Assembly: GCA_030523775.1 (NCBI GenBank)
Contig: JAUNHW010000008.1
Location: forward strand, 1 to 43,442
Length of the DNA: 43,442 bases
Origin: Akkermansia sp.
GTDB taxonomy: Bacteria; Verrucomicrobiota; Verrucomicrobiia; Verrucomicrobiales; Akkermansiaceae
Direction: 5' to 3'
Positions within the stretch are counted from its first letter, which is position 1, and the number at the start of each line of letters is the position of its first letter. Under the pieces are notes generated by a model. It saw only the letters and a program-made list of their open reading frames with translations, was not told the DNA's origin and made no database searches. This document shows positions 1 through 8,768 of this stretch, piece after piece. Both the position numbers and the translations under genes were made by a program.

Positions 1-31
1 TACCCATTTGGAATACTGTACCCTCGCTCCC

Positions 32-1075
32 ATGGTTGTTTCCCATGAAGGCAAGGGCAAGAAGCGCGATTCCCTGGTGGATTTGGCCCGCATCATCGCC
101 ATTATAGCCATCATCATCAGCCATTGCACCATTAGGACTCCCTTCCACGGTGGCAGTGTGGAGTTGGCGTGGGCGACGGTGCTTATTGGCTTTATTGAAA
201 ATCCTGTTTGCTTCTTCTTTTTCTTTGCGGGCTATTTTGCCAAGAAGACAAGTTCTCCCATAGTGTGGGAAAGGCCATTGCAACTTCTGGTTTCGACGTG
301 CTTATGGGCGCTTATAGGATTTGTTGTATTTCACTGCTTGAATTCGTGGATGCATTATATTGAGACAGGGCAGGCTCTGCCCTGGGATTCCTTGTCCCTT
401 TATCAGGTCGTTGGTGATTTTTCTTCGGCGGGTATTCCCGGGCATATGGATTTGTGGTTCATGAAGGTATTGATACCCATAGTTCTCGTTTCCGGCTTGC
501 TTGTACGCCTGCCTGCATGGTCATTGATTGTTGTGGTGGCAGGGTGTTTTGGAGTGGCGTACGGGGTGGATGAGGAAACCTTGCAAGCCCTCCCGTATTT
601 CCTGCAGGAGAAGTTCCTGCTGGGCATCGCCTATTTTTCATCGGGAGTGCTGGCCCGGCGCTACATCACCCTGCAGACCCTTTCCGGCGTGATGTCCAAA
701 ATCGGCGTTGGCTATTTTGCGGTGATGTTTATCCAATCTGCCGTATCTCCCTATGTGCATTGGAACGCGTTCGAGATACCTGTGCTGGGCGGTTTTTTGG
801 AGATCCTGTATTTCCTGAGCATGGCGCAGGTGGTGAAAAGGTATGTGCCGTGCCATGAGAGATTGGCCCGATACGGTGTTGCCGTGTTCTTTGTGTATGT
901 GACGCAGGAATTCTTTGTTATAGGTGCCAAAGTATTATTCACGGCATATCCCATCAACATGCATTTGTACACCTTTGTTCCGTTTGCCATTCTGCTGCTT
1001 TGCCTGTTGTTGTACGAAGTGGCGCAGCGCGTGCTGCCGACGAGAATCAGGAAGATTGTCTGCCTGCAAAGCTAG
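32..1075 (+). CDS. Acyltransferase-3 family integral membrane protein
   Basis: The product (about 347 aa) resembles acyltransferase family 3 proteins, polytopic enzymes that O-acetylate or otherwise acylate surface polysaccharides or lipids. The N-terminus has the family pattern R-D-S-L-V-D-L-A-R-I followed by a hydrophobic helix ending in S-H (the family's conserved His). At least eight further hydrophobic segments fill the rest. I chose ATG 32 because the conserved motif begins about ten residues later, but the frame is open to the window edge through TTG 8, so a longer start is possible. A TACTGT -10-like box lies at 15-20. The gene is clearly AT-richer than its neighbours and overlaps the end of the convergent GH36 gene by 29 bases, suggesting acquisition. 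The substrate is unknown. Confidence 0.8.
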   Translation: MVVSHEGKGKKRDSLVDLARIIAIIAIIISHCTIRTPFHGGSVELAWATVLIGFIENPVCFFFFFAGYFAKKTSSPIVWERPLQLLVSTCLWALIGFVVFHCLNSWMHYIETGQALPWDSLSLYQVVGDFSSAGIPGHMDLWFMKVLIPIVLVSGLLVRLPAWSLIVVVAGCFGVAYGVDEETLQALPYFLQEKFLLGIAYFSSGVLARRYITLQTLSGVMSKIGVGYFAVMFIQSAVSPYVHWNAFEIPVLGGFLEILYFLSMAQVVKRYVPCHERLARYGVAVFFVYVTQEFFVIGAKVLFTAYPINMHLYTFVPFAILLLCLLLYEVAQRVLPTRIRKIVCLQS

Positions 1076-3170
1076 TTTCCCGCAGGCGGATGACGCAGGA
1101 CTGGTGGGGGCGGTTCCAATGGATGGGAATGCCCGTGTGCAGCAGGTGGTCTCCGCCGATGGTATGGCCGTGGAGGGAGCAGCGGGTGCCGGTGGTATCC
1201 GGCATCAGCTCCTCTATGGTATAGCGGGCGGCGGGGTCCAGGCCCGTCAGGGGGATGCGGGTGTGCTGGTCCGTGTAGGCGCGCTCCGTGGTGTAGCAGA
1301 GCAGCAGGGCCTCGTCATTGTGGCGGTAGAGCACGGCGCAGTCGGGACCCTCGTAGGGGGAGACGAGGCGGTAGAGCTCGCCTAGCTGCACGATGGGGCG
1401 CAGCTTCTTGGCCAGGGCGATGCGTTCGCGGATTTCCGCGGCGTCGTCCTCCGACACGGCGCGGGGGTCCAGCTCCAGGCCGAGGCGGCCCATGAGCGCC
1501 ACGTCGAAGCGGAATTTGAGCGTGGTTTCCCGCCCGGTGTAGAGGTTGGGGCTGGCGGTGACGTGGCAGCCGATGGCGTTGGCGGGCAGGAAGTGGATGG
1601 CGCTCCACTGCATGAACAGGCGGTCGTGCGCGTCCGTGTTGTCGGAGAGCCAGAACTCCTCATGGAACGCCGCCGCGCCCAGATCCAGCCTGCCGCCGCC
1701 TGCGGAGCAGCATTGGAACGTCACATCCGGGTGCCGTTCGCGCAGCCGCCGCATGCCGTCGTAGTAGTTGCGGATGTAGTCGAAGAACAGGTTGCCCTGC
1801 ATGTCGGCGGGCAGGTGGGTGGAGCCGGTGTCGCTCATCTTGCGGTTGCAGTCCCACTTCACGTAGCTGATGCCGGGGGCGGATTGCAGCACGGCGGACA
1901 CCATGTCGGCGGGTTGCACGGCGGGGTTGGCGAGGTCCAGCACGAGCTGGTGGCGCTCCTCCCGCGGCTGCACGCCCGGCAGGCGGATGGCCAGCGCGGG
2001 ATTTTGCTCATACAGCTCGCTGCGCGGGCTCACCATCTCCGGTTCCATCCAGATGCCGAAACCGATGCCGCATTCCCGCGCGCAATCCGAGAGCGCCTGC
2101 AGGCCGTGCGGCAGCTTCTCCGCATCCGGCGTCCAGTCGCCCAGCGATGTGGTGTCGTCCTTGCGCTTGCCGAACCATCCGTCGTCCAGAACGAAAAGCT
2201 CCACGCCCAGCTGCGCGCTCTTCTGCATCATGGCGTGCAGGGTGGTCTCGTCCACGTCGAAATGCACGCCCTCCCAGCTGTTGAGAAGGATGCGGCGCGT
2301 CTCGTTGCCATGCGGGATGACGTGTTTCCGCAGATGCCGGTGCAGGCGGCGCGAGGCATCCCCCTTGCCGCGCGAGCTGAACACCAGCACCGCCGTGGGT
2401 AGCGCGATTTCTGCGCCTGCTTGCAGCACATGCGGCGCGTGGGAGAAATCGTGTCCCAGGCCCAGATACAGCTGGCCGTAGGTGCTGTGCTTGAAGGTGA
2501 GCGTGTAATTGCCGCTCCATGCGAGCGCGCCCAGGATGCACGTGCCGCGTTCCTCCTGTGCGGGGGCACCCAGTGATACGATGAAGCCGGGCGTACCCTC
2601 CTGCGCGCACTTGATGCCCGTGGTGCTGCCCACCGACAGCGTGTTGCCTGGCAGCAGCTCCTGCTCGTGGAGGTAGTTCTCGCCCGCCCAGCCGCCGCGG
2701 AACGTGGTGATGTAGTATTTCTGTGAATCCGTCCGAACGGGTAGGGCGGCGGAAAGCGCGCGCAGCAATTCCACGTAGCCCTGCGAGCCGTTTTGCAAGG
2801 TGGCGTCCTGCGTGAGCACGCCGTCCTCCCACAGTCGCAGCGTGAGCGTCAGCACGATGTCGGGGTGGCGCGGGTCCGCCAGTCTTGCGGTGAGGGTGTT
2901 CTCCTCCTGCCGCACGTCCACGGCGCGCAAATCCCAGCCGAGCGTGCCGTCCGGCAGGCGCAGGTGGTACGCGAATTCCCCGCTGTAGTTGCCCCACAGC
3001 GCGCGGGAGTCGAAATCCGTGGCGGCCAGCGGCCACTCGCATGCGGGCGCGGTAAAGGCGTCGTCCGCCACCGCAAGCGGCGCGCCGAAGTACGAAATCA
3101 CCAGCTTGCCCGCCTCCGTGCGGCGCAGGGAGACTTGCACGTCAGCCGTTCTCAGGTGGTAGCGGTCCAT
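1047..3170 (-). CDS. GH36 alpha-galactosidase
   Basis: The 707-aa length and motifs fit glycoside hydrolase family 36, retaining alpha-galactosidases (some members act on alpha-GalNAc). Visible landmarks are the LDDGWF strand, the nucleophile region YVKWDCNR (Asp about 440), the CCSAGGGR loop and the acid/base region WLSDNTDAHDR (Asp about 510). An N-terminal beta-sandwich, TIM barrel and C-terminal beta domain are implied by length. No signal peptide is seen, so it is probably cytoplasmic and acts on imported oligosaccharides. It starts 15 bases after the exported unknown gene and is the last gene of the Bax-inhibitor/khpB operon. Its last ten codons run into the 3' end of the convergent acyltransferase gene. 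The leader before the ATG is pyrimidine-rich with no Shine-Dalgarno. Confidence 0.93.
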   Translation of the reverse strand: MDRYHLRTADVQVSLRRTEAGKLVISYFGAPLAVADDAFTAPACEWPLAATDFDSRALWGNYSGEFAYHLRLPDGTLGWDLRAVDVRQEENTLTARLADPRHPDIVLTLTLRLWEDGVLTQDATLQNGSQGYVELLRALSAALPVRTDSQKYYITTFRGGWAGENYLHEQELLPGNTLSVGSTTGIKCAQEGTPGFIVSLGAPAQEERGTCILGALAWSGNYTLTFKHSTYGQLYLGLGHDFSHAPHVLQAGAEIALPTAVLVFSSRGKGDASRRLHRHLRKHVIPHGNETRRILLNSWEGVHFDVDETTLHAMMQKSAQLGVELFVLDDGWFGKRKDDTTSLGDWTPDAEKLPHGLQALSDCARECGIGFGIWMEPEMVSPRSELYEQNPALAIRLPGVQPREERHQLVLDLANPAVQPADMVSAVLQSAPGISYVKWDCNRKMSDTGSTHLPADMQGNLFFDYIRNYYDGMRRLRERHPDVTFQCCSAGGGRLDLGAAAFHEEFWLSDNTDAHDRLFMQWSAIHFLPANAIGCHVTASPNLYTGRETTLKFRFDVALMGRLGLELDPRAVSEDDAAEIRERIALAKKLRPIVQLGELYRLVSPYEGPDCAVLYRHNDEALLLCYTTERAYTDQHTRIPLTGLDPAARYTIEELMPDTTGTRCSLHGHTIGGDHLLHTGIPIHWNRPHQSCVIRLRETSFAGRQSS

Positions 3171-3185
3171 GGTGGGAGAGAAAAA

Positions 3186-3914
3186 TCATTCTGCCTGACG
3201 CGCCTGGCGGCGTGCCATGCGCAGGCGTTCGCGCTCCTCGTGCGCCTTGCGGCCGCAGGTGGATTCCGGGTCCAGGTCGCGCACGGCCTCCAGCGCGGCA
3301 ATGGCCTCCAGCAGCTTGGCCTCCGTCTCCGGCGTGTGCGCACCATTGGCGCGGTAGCCCTGCGCGTACTCCAGCATCAGCAGCGGGTAGAGCGCACGCA
3401 GTCCCAGCTCCTGCCATGCTTGCGGCTTTTGCACGGCGGCATCCATGAGCCGGCGGCATTCCGCCACGTTGGCGCGCACGCGCTCGGGTGTTTGCTCCTG
3501 CAGGGCCAGTCCGGCATAGAGCAGGTAGCAGTCTGCATTGAAATCACGCTCCGCCTGTTCCTTCTTGCGCGCGGGGGATTGCGCGGCCTCCCGCGCCTTG
3601 GCGATGGCGGCTTCGTCCAACTTGTCGAGGGGCAGGGCGGCATACGCCCCCTGCGCGTCCGACACCACCACGCAGGGCAGCTGCACGGCACCGTTGCGGA
3701 TGGCGTGCGCAGCCTCCTGCGCATCTTCCATGGTGGTGCTCTTGTCCTTCAGCGGGCGCTGCACGCGGTCCGCTGCGGGGTCCGCCTTCTGCACCAGCTC
3801 CCACTGCTTTGCGTAGCGCGCGGGCGGCGTGCCCTGCTGCACGTAGAACGTGTAGGTTTCGGCAGACAGCGGGAGAACTGCCGACAACCACAGGACTGCC
3901 GGCCGTGGGAGCAT
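3186..3914 (-). CDS. Exported protein of unknown function
   Basis: I do not recognise this 242-aa protein. It begins MLPRPAVLWLSAVLPLSA, a plausible Sec signal peptide cleaved before Glu19, so it is probably periplasmic. The mature part is helical, rich in Ala, Glu and Arg, and ends in a charged helix; repeated helix-turn-helix spacing between residues 130 and 230 could be TPR-like, but I cannot confirm a repeat. The start is fixed by a TAATG junction: the stop of khpB overlaps this ATG by one base, implying translational coupling. A longer in-frame start inside khpB is possible but would lose the signal peptide from the N-terminus. It sits between khpB and the GH36 gene in one operon. Confidence 0.75.
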   Translation of the reverse strand: MLPRPAVLWLSAVLPLSAETYTFYVQQGTPPARYAKQWELVQKADPAADRVQRPLKDKSTTMEDAQEAAHAIRNGAVQLPCVVVSDAQGAYAALPLDKLDEAAIAKAREAAQSPARKKEQAERDFNADCYLLYAGLALQEQTPERVRANVAECRRLMDAAVQKPQAWQELGLRALYPLLMLEYAQGYRANGAHTPETEAKLLEAIAALEAVRDLDPESTCGRKAHEERERLRMARRQARQAE

Positions 3915-4372
3915 TATTCCGCGAGGGAAATGGTGATGCGCTTGAAACGGGAATCCGTTTCCTCTGAGCAGGTGCGGATGCCGGGTATTTCCGCCAGCGC
4001 GTTGTGCACCAGGCGGCGCTGGTAGGCGTTCAGCTTTTCCATCTGCAGGGGCTTGCCGGTTTCCAGCACGCGCTCCGCGCGGGAGCGGGCGCGGCGCAGC
4101 AGCTTCTCCTCCGCGCGCTCGCGGTAGTGGTCGCAGTCCACCCGCACGCGCGGCGCGTCCTCCCATTCCGCCTGCACCATGCGGTTCACCAGGTACTGCA
4201 GGTCGTCCAGGCGGTCGCCGTCCTCGCCTATGAGGAAGCGGGCATCGGGGCTCTCAATCATGATTTGCACGCTCTCTTCGTAGGGCGCGGCCTCGAGCTT
4301 GAATTCAAAGCCCAGGGGGGTGAGGATTTTTGTGGCGGCTTCTGTGGCCAGGGTGGCGAGTTTTTCGTTCAT
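3914..4372 (-). CDS. khpB: KhpB/Jag-type KH-R3H RNA-binding protein
   Basis: This 152-aa protein has the two RNA-binding modules of KhpB (Jag): a KH-II domain with the ARFLIGEDGDRLDDLQYL loop at about residues 44-61, and an R3H domain near the C-terminus (AYQRRLVHNALAEIPGIRTCSEE, centred near residue 125). It lacks the N-terminal Jag-N domain of Firmicute homologues, as do many compact versions. Members bind RNA with KhpA and affect cell elongation and division in Gram-positives; the role here is inferred. In many genomes jag lies near yidC and rnpA, but here it follows a Bax-inhibitor-1 gene by 31 bases. No Shine-Dalgarno precedes the ATG. Confidence 0.88.
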   Translation of the reverse strand: MNEKLATLATEAATKILTPLGFEFKLEAAPYEESVQIMIESPDARFLIGEDGDRLDDLQYLVNRMVQAEWEDAPRVRVDCDHYRERAEEKLLRRARSRAERVLETGKPLQMEKLNAYQRRLVHNALAEIPGIRTCSEETDSRFKRITISLAE

Positions 4373-4403
4373 GGCTGGATTGGTCTAGGTTGATGAAAGG
4401 GAA

Positions 4404-5102
4404 TCAGTCCCTGCTGCCCAGGATGCGCAGCAGGTACAGGAACAGGTTCAGGAAGTCCAGGTACAGCGCGAGCGCGCCCATGACCGCTCCCTTACGGCGT
4501 ACTTCCTCGTCTTCGCAGTAAAGGCCCTCCTGCAGGATTTTCTGGGTGTCGTACGCGGTGAAGAGGCAGAACACGATGACGCCGATGACGGATACCGCGA
4601 GGTCGAACGTGCCGTTGCCCCAGAAGATGTTCACCACGCCCGCCACAATGAGGCCGATGAGCGCCATGATGAGCATGCGCCCCATGCCCTGCAGGTTGCG
4701 CTTGGTGAAGTAGCCGTACAGGGACATGGCGCCGAACATGCCCGCAGAGCAGCCGAAGGCCAGCCCCACGCTGTGCTGGGTGTACGCCTGCAGCAGCGGC
4801 CCCAGGAACAGGCCCTCCACCGCGGAGAACACCAGCAGCAGAAAGCCCAGCACCGCCGCCGGAAGCACGCGCGCGCCCAAGCTCATGACCACAATGATGC
4901 CCAGCCCGCCCAGCAGCACAATACACGGATGCTCCGCCACAAAGAGCGTGGCATCCATGCTGTGCGTGGTCCATGCGGCCACGCCCGCCGTCACCAGCAT
5001 GGTGACCGCCATCCAGAGGTACACCTTGTTCAGGTATGCCTTGGCAAGGGAGGCTTCATACTCCCCGGAAACTTCATTTTGAGTGTAGATGGGACTTTCC
5101 AT
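4404..5102 (-). CDS. Bax inhibitor-1/YccA family membrane protein
   Basis: The 232-aa product has about seven hydrophobic segments and the family's C-terminal pattern: a segment ending FCLFTAYDTQKI, then ALYLDFLNLFLYLLRILG. Bax inhibitor-1/YccA proteins are inner-membrane proteins linked to pH-sensitive calcium leak (BsYetJ) or to regulation of FtsH (E. coli YccA). I start at ATG 5102 (MESPIYTQ), not at the upstream ATGs 5114/5111, because those lie inside the -10 hexamer TATGAT of a good promoter (TTGACT at 5137-5132, 16-base spacer). That promoter would start transcription almost at ATG 5102, a leaderless arrangement. This is the first gene of a four-gene operon. ftsH lies elsewhere in the window, so a YccA-FtsH link is conceivable but unproven. 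Confidence 0.92.
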   Translation of the reverse strand: MESPIYTQNEVSGEYEASLAKAYLNKVYLWMAVTMLVTAGVAAWTTHSMDATLFVAEHPCIVLLGGLGIIVVMSLGARVLPAAVLGFLLLVFSAVEGLFLGPLLQAYTQHSVGLAFGCSAGMFGAMSLYGYFTKRNLQGMGRMLIMALIGLIVAGVVNIFWGNGTFDLAVSVIGVIVFCLFTAYDTQKILQEGLYCEDEEVRRKGAVMGALALYLDFLNLFLYLLRILGSRD

Positions 5103-5109
5103 GCGTGCC

Positions 5110-5137
5110 ATCATAGCAGACCCCGGCGCGAAGTCAA
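5110..5137 (-). promoter_or_regulatory. Promoter of the Bax-inhibitor-1 operon
   Basis: On the minus strand TTGACT (5137-5132) and TATGAT (5115-5110) are separated by 16 bases. The -10 ends 7 bases before ATG 5102, predicting an mRNA with almost no leader. Confidence 0.65.
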
Positions 5138-5170
5138 TACCCCACTGCGCCGCATGCCACGCCTTTTCCG

Positions 5171-5199
5171 TTGAAACGGCGGGGCGCGCGTGCTAAGCT
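5171..5199 (+). promoter_or_regulatory. uvrC promoter
   Basis: TTGAAA (5171-5176), 17-base spacer, TAAGCT (5194-5199). Only 6 bases separate the -10 from the uvrC ATG, again predicting a leaderless or near-leaderless mRNA. It is divergent from the Bax-inhibitor-1 promoter. Confidence 0.6.
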
Positions 5200-5205
5200 T
5201 GGGGC

Positions 5206-6756
5206 ATGGCGAAGGTGAACCTCAAGGCCAAGTGGCGGGAAACCCCGCACCGCCCCGGCGTGTACCTCATGAAAGGTACCGGCGGCCGCGTCATCTACGT
5301 GGGCAAGGCCAAGGACCTCCACCGCCGGCTCGCCAACTACTTCTCCCCCTCCCGCGCCACCCTGGAGAACGGCAAGACACGCGCCCTCATTGCCGCCATC
5401 GAGGACTTCGACTACTACGAGGTGCGCAACGAGCAGGAATCGCTCATCCTGGAGCAGAAGCTCATCAAGGACTACCGCCCGCACTACAACGTGCAGCTGA
5501 GGGACGACAAGCGCTACTTCCTGCTGCGAGCGCCGCGGCAGGACGAGCTGCCGCGCTTCTCCCTGGTGCGGCTGCGCAAGGACGACGGGGCGCGCTACAT
5601 CGGCCCCTTTGTGCACTCCACGGCGCTCAAGGAAACGGTGGAGTGGCTGAACCACCGTTTCCGGCTGCGCACCTGCACCTGCCGCATGCCGGATGCGGAG
5701 ACCTACCGCCACTGCCACGATGATGTGATACGCCACTGCTCCGCGCCCTGCATGGGCCGCATCTCGGCGGAGGAGTACCGCGCCCATTTCGAGTCCGCGC
5801 TCGCCCTGCTGGAGGGACACGCCCGCAAGGACCACCTGGATGCGCTCACGGAGGAGATGAACGCCGCCGCGGAGGCCCTGGACTTCGAGCGCGCCGCGCG
5901 GCTGCGGGATGTGCGGGAGAACATCCTGAAAACGCTGGAGCCCGCGCGCCGCTTCATGCGGCGGGATGCAGAGCTTCCCGGCACCGTCAACCCGGAGCGC
6001 GATATCGCGGAGCTGGCGGATGCCCTAGGCATGCCCCAGCCCCCCGCCATCATGGAGTGCTTCGATATCTCCAACCTCTCCGGAAACCACATCGTGGCAT
6101 CCATGGTGCGCTTTACGGACGGCAAGCCGGACAACGCCGCCTACCGCCGCTACCGTATCCGCGGGGTGGACGGCCAGAACGACTTCGCCTCCATGCTGGA
6201 AGTGGTGCGCCGCCGATACTCCCGCATCGTGAACGAGAGCGGTGCCCTCTTCCAAAAGCCGGAGGGTGCGGATACCTACGCTTGGCTCAAGCAGCTCCGT
6301 GCGGAGGGCAAGGCCCCCATCACCGTGCCGGACCTGGTGGTGGTGGACGGCGGCAAGGGACAGCTTTCCGTGGCCATGGACGTGCTGGCGGAGATTGGCC
6401 TGCAAAGCATGCCCGTGGTGGGCCTGGCCAAGCGCGACGAGGAGGTGTTTTTCCCGGACCGCGACGAGCCGCTGGTGCTGGAGCGTGATTCCGGCGCCCT
6501 GCGCCTGCTGCAGCGCCTGCGCGACGAGGCGCACCGCTTTGCCAACAACTACAACGAGCTGCTGGTGCGCAAGCGCGTGCGCGAGAGCAAGCTGGATGCC
6601 TTCCCCACCATGACCCCGCGCCGCAAGGAACTTCTCCTGGCGCGATTCCACACCGTGCCCGCACTGCGCACCAAATCCGCGGATGATTTGGCCGCTCTCC
6701 CAGGCATCTCCAAGGTCTGGGCGGAGCGTTTCCTCGCCTGGCTGCGGGAAAATTGA
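5206..6756 (+). CDS. uvrC: UvrABC excinuclease subunit C
   Basis: UvrC makes the 3' and 5' incisions in nucleotide excision repair after damage recognition by UvrA and UvrB. The 516-aa sequence shows the GIY-YIG nuclease (PGVYLMKG...VIYVGKAKDL, about residues 18-38), the cysteine cluster typical of UvrC (TCTCRM...HC...CSAPCMGR), a UVR motif that contacts UvrB (HLDALTEEMNAAAEALDFER, about 211-230), the RNase H-like nuclease with acidic residues in CFDISN and VVDGGKGQ and the DEAHRFAN His, and a C-terminal helix-hairpin-helix (LPGISKVWAERFL). It is shorter than the roughly 600-aa E. coli protein but keeps every catalytic block. It is a single gene behind its own promoter, with a hairpin terminator immediately after the stop. 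Confidence 0.97.
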   Translation: MAKVNLKAKWRETPHRPGVYLMKGTGGRVIYVGKAKDLHRRLANYFSPSRATLENGKTRALIAAIEDFDYYEVRNEQESLILEQKLIKDYRPHYNVQLRDDKRYFLLRAPRQDELPRFSLVRLRKDDGARYIGPFVHSTALKETVEWLNHRFRLRTCTCRMPDAETYRHCHDDVIRHCSAPCMGRISAEEYRAHFESALALLEGHARKDHLDALTEEMNAAAEALDFERAARLRDVRENILKTLEPARRFMRRDAELPGTVNPERDIAELADALGMPQPPAIMECFDISNLSGNHIVASMVRFTDGKPDNAAYRRYRIRGVDGQNDFASMLEVVRRRYSRIVNESGALFQKPEGADTYAWLKQLRAEGKAPITVPDLVVVDGGKGQLSVAMDVLAEIGLQSMPVVGLAKRDEEVFFPDRDEPLVLERDSGALRLLQRLRDEAHRFANNYNELLVRKRVRESKLDAFPTMTPRRKELLLARFHTVPALRTKSADDLAALPGISKVWAERFLAWLREN

Positions 6757-6792
6757 AAGCCCACCCGGCGGGGTGCCGGATGGGCTTGAAAA
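6757..6792. terminator. Hairpin terminator between convergent uvrC and glycosidase genes
   Basis: AAGCCCA (6757-6763) pairs with TGGGCTT (6781-6787), enclosing CCGGC (6765-6769) paired with GCCGG (6775-6779). The stem starts directly after the uvrC stop and can serve both strands, with short A/T runs on each side. Confidence 0.6.
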
Positions 6793-6814
6793 CTCGCGCT
6801 TGCAGGCGGCCGGA

Positions 6815-8743
6815 TTATTTGGCGGGTGTGCCCTCCAGCACCAGCACCTCGAACGGCGCCAGCTTGATGGTGACCGGCTTTCCGGCCTCCGCCACCTTGG
6901 CGGGCAGCTTGTCGCCCTTGGGCGAGCTGAGCTTGTACTTGACCGGCGCGCCGACGGGAAGCTCCCAGATGGCGGCGGGGTCGAAGACGAACTCCTGCGC
7001 CTCTGCGGCGGGGTTGCGGAGGGTGAGGATGCCCTTGGCGGGGGACCAGGAGGCGAATCCGTAGACCACGAGGTCCACGGGGTTGCCGCCCACCCAGTGG
7101 GAATCCACCAGGGTTTCCCCGTTGGCGCGCGCCCACTTGGCGGCGGCGGCCAGCGCGTCCCACTCCTTGGCCTTGAGCATGGAGGGCGTGATGTACAGCT
7201 CCTCCATCTGGGTGCCCAGGCCGAATCCGCTCCAGATTTCCTTGGCCAAATCATCCCCCTCCGTGGTGGTGAGGCCGCGTGCGCTTCTGTTGTAGATGAC
7301 GCCGTGGGTCATGAGGGAGTTGATGGGGAAGAGCGGGGAAATCTTGACGTTGTTGAGGTAGATTTGCGCGTCCCGGAAGGTGATCCACTGGTTGCGGTTG
7401 GAGCCCTCGCCGCAGAAGTCGTGGTCCCAGTCGCCGCGCCAGATGGAATCCGCGATGCCGAACCAGAACGGGGAGGACCAGGTGCCGGTGGTGAGGTTGA
7501 TGTAGAGGTCCGGCCGCACGTCGCGCAGCTCGCTGATGAGGCAGATGGCGGCCTCGAAGTCCGACCCGAACCTGGAGCCCTTGGCGGGCTCGGCCTCGCC
7601 GGAGGTGCCGTCGAACTTGAAGTGGTTGATGCCGTTCTCCTTGATCATGTGCAGGCACATGTTCTTGAAGTGCTCATAGTACTTGGGGCCGGAGAGGGCG
7701 AACCCGCGCTCGTTGGTCTCGAAGCGGTCGCCGGCGGCCTGAAGGCGCATATCGTGCGGCTTGCCGTAGCCGCCCCACGGGGAGAACCACACGCCGGGGT
7801 CCGCGCCGTAGCTTTCCGCCAGCTTGCGGATCTTGCGGAACTCGTTGGGCATGTCCTTGTGGAACTCCCACAGCGTTTCCGTGTTGTCCCAGCCGTCGTC
7901 GAACAGGAAGGAATCCATCTTCACGCCGCGCTTCTTCACCAGCTCCTCGCCGAAGAGCTTCACGGTGGCCAGCGCGTCCTTCTCGGTGTACGGGGAGAAG
8001 TAGCCGATATCGTACCAGGTGTTGTAGTTGAGGAACGGGGCGTAGGCGCGTGCGCGCTCCTGATTGATGTAGTTCAGCTGGAAGGTGCGGCGCAGCTGGG
8101 TGGGCTGGCAGAAGCCGAGCACGGCGGAGAAGCTGCTCACCGCGCGGCGCGGCAGGTCCGTCTTGCGAACCACGGAGCAGGTGAAGCCGTCCTTGTCCGC
8201 CTCGCTCAGGCACAGCGGGCTCTCCATGCCGGCGAACAGGCGGTTGCCCGCCGCCACAATCGGCGCACCCTTCACCGTGCCCTCCACACGCGCCTCCGGC
8301 GCCTTCACGTCCAGAAGCGTCACCTTGCGGACAGGCATGGCGAACTGCAGCGGCTCAACGTCCAGCCCCACGCGCACGTACGGCTGCCCCTGGCGCAGCT
8401 CCGCCCACCAGGTGAAGCTCTTGCCGTCCGTCGGCACGGCGAAGGACACCACGATGCGCTTGCCGGGCTTGCGCTCCACCAGGCGGCGCGCCTTGGGCTT
8501 GGCCGCCAGGCGCACCTCCTTCAACTCCACGCACATCAAATCCTGCGCGGTGATGGTGTGCATGGTGTCCTTGTACTCCACCTTGGAGCAGGCCTCGTCC
8601 GTCTGCTCGTCTTGCACGTGCAGGCGGAAGATGTCGTTGCCGAGGCTGTACACGCGGCCGTTGATGTTGTCGCGCACGATGACGCCGGCGAGCTTGCGGC
8701 CGACCCTCTGCACGTCTACGGAAACATAATCGTTCTGAATCAT
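6815..8743 (-). CDS. Clan GH-D-like glycoside hydrolase, copy without signal peptide
   Basis: This 642-aa protein resembles alpha-galactosidase-like (clan GH-D) enzymes: an N-terminal beta-rich domain, a barrel with FLFDDGWDN, a likely nucleophile strand NHFKFDGTS (Asp about 378), an ADSIWRGDWDHDFCGEGS stretch where the acid/base is expected, and a C-terminal beta domain. The exact family and substrate are not assigned; alpha-linked Gal or GalNAc on mucin or plant glycans is a reasonable guess. It is a tandem paralogue of the upstream gene (roughly three quarters identical in aligned blocks) but begins MIQNDYVSV, exactly where the mature part of its sister begins, so it has no signal peptide. 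The gap to the upstream gene is 25 bases, so the two are probably cotranscribed. No Shine-Dalgarno is visible. Confidence 0.85.
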   Translation of the reverse strand: MIQNDYVSVDVQRVGRKLAGVIVRDNINGRVYSLGNDIFRLHVQDEQTDEACSKVEYKDTMHTITAQDLMCVELKEVRLAAKPKARRLVERKPGKRIVVSFAVPTDGKSFTWWAELRQGQPYVRVGLDVEPLQFAMPVRKVTLLDVKAPEARVEGTVKGAPIVAAGNRLFAGMESPLCLSEADKDGFTCSVVRKTDLPRRAVSSFSAVLGFCQPTQLRRTFQLNYINQERARAYAPFLNYNTWYDIGYFSPYTEKDALATVKLFGEELVKKRGVKMDSFLFDDGWDNTETLWEFHKDMPNEFRKIRKLAESYGADPGVWFSPWGGYGKPHDMRLQAAGDRFETNERGFALSGPKYYEHFKNMCLHMIKENGINHFKFDGTSGEAEPAKGSRFGSDFEAAICLISELRDVRPDLYINLTTGTWSSPFWFGIADSIWRGDWDHDFCGEGSNRNQWITFRDAQIYLNNVKISPLFPINSLMTHGVIYNRSARGLTTTEGDDLAKEIWSGFGLGTQMEELYITPSMLKAKEWDALAAAAKWARANGETLVDSHWVGGNPVDLVVYGFASWSPAKGILTLRNPAAEAQEFVFDPAAIWELPVGAPVKYKLSSPKGDKLPAKVAEAGKPVTIKLAPFEVLVLEGTPAK

Positions 8744-8768
8744 ACTTGGTATCTTGGTTGAAAGTTGG

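Noticed and set aside
1563..2402. Long plus-strand frames opposite GH36, UvrC, FtsH and other GC-rich genes
   Set aside because: They are antisense shadows produced by GC-rich third positions; the opposite strand encodes recognisable enzymes.
3186..4166. 326-codon frame covering the exported unknown plus part of khpB
   Set aside because: The extra N-terminus is antisense-free but low-complexity, overlaps khpB in another frame, and hides the signal peptide that begins at 3914.
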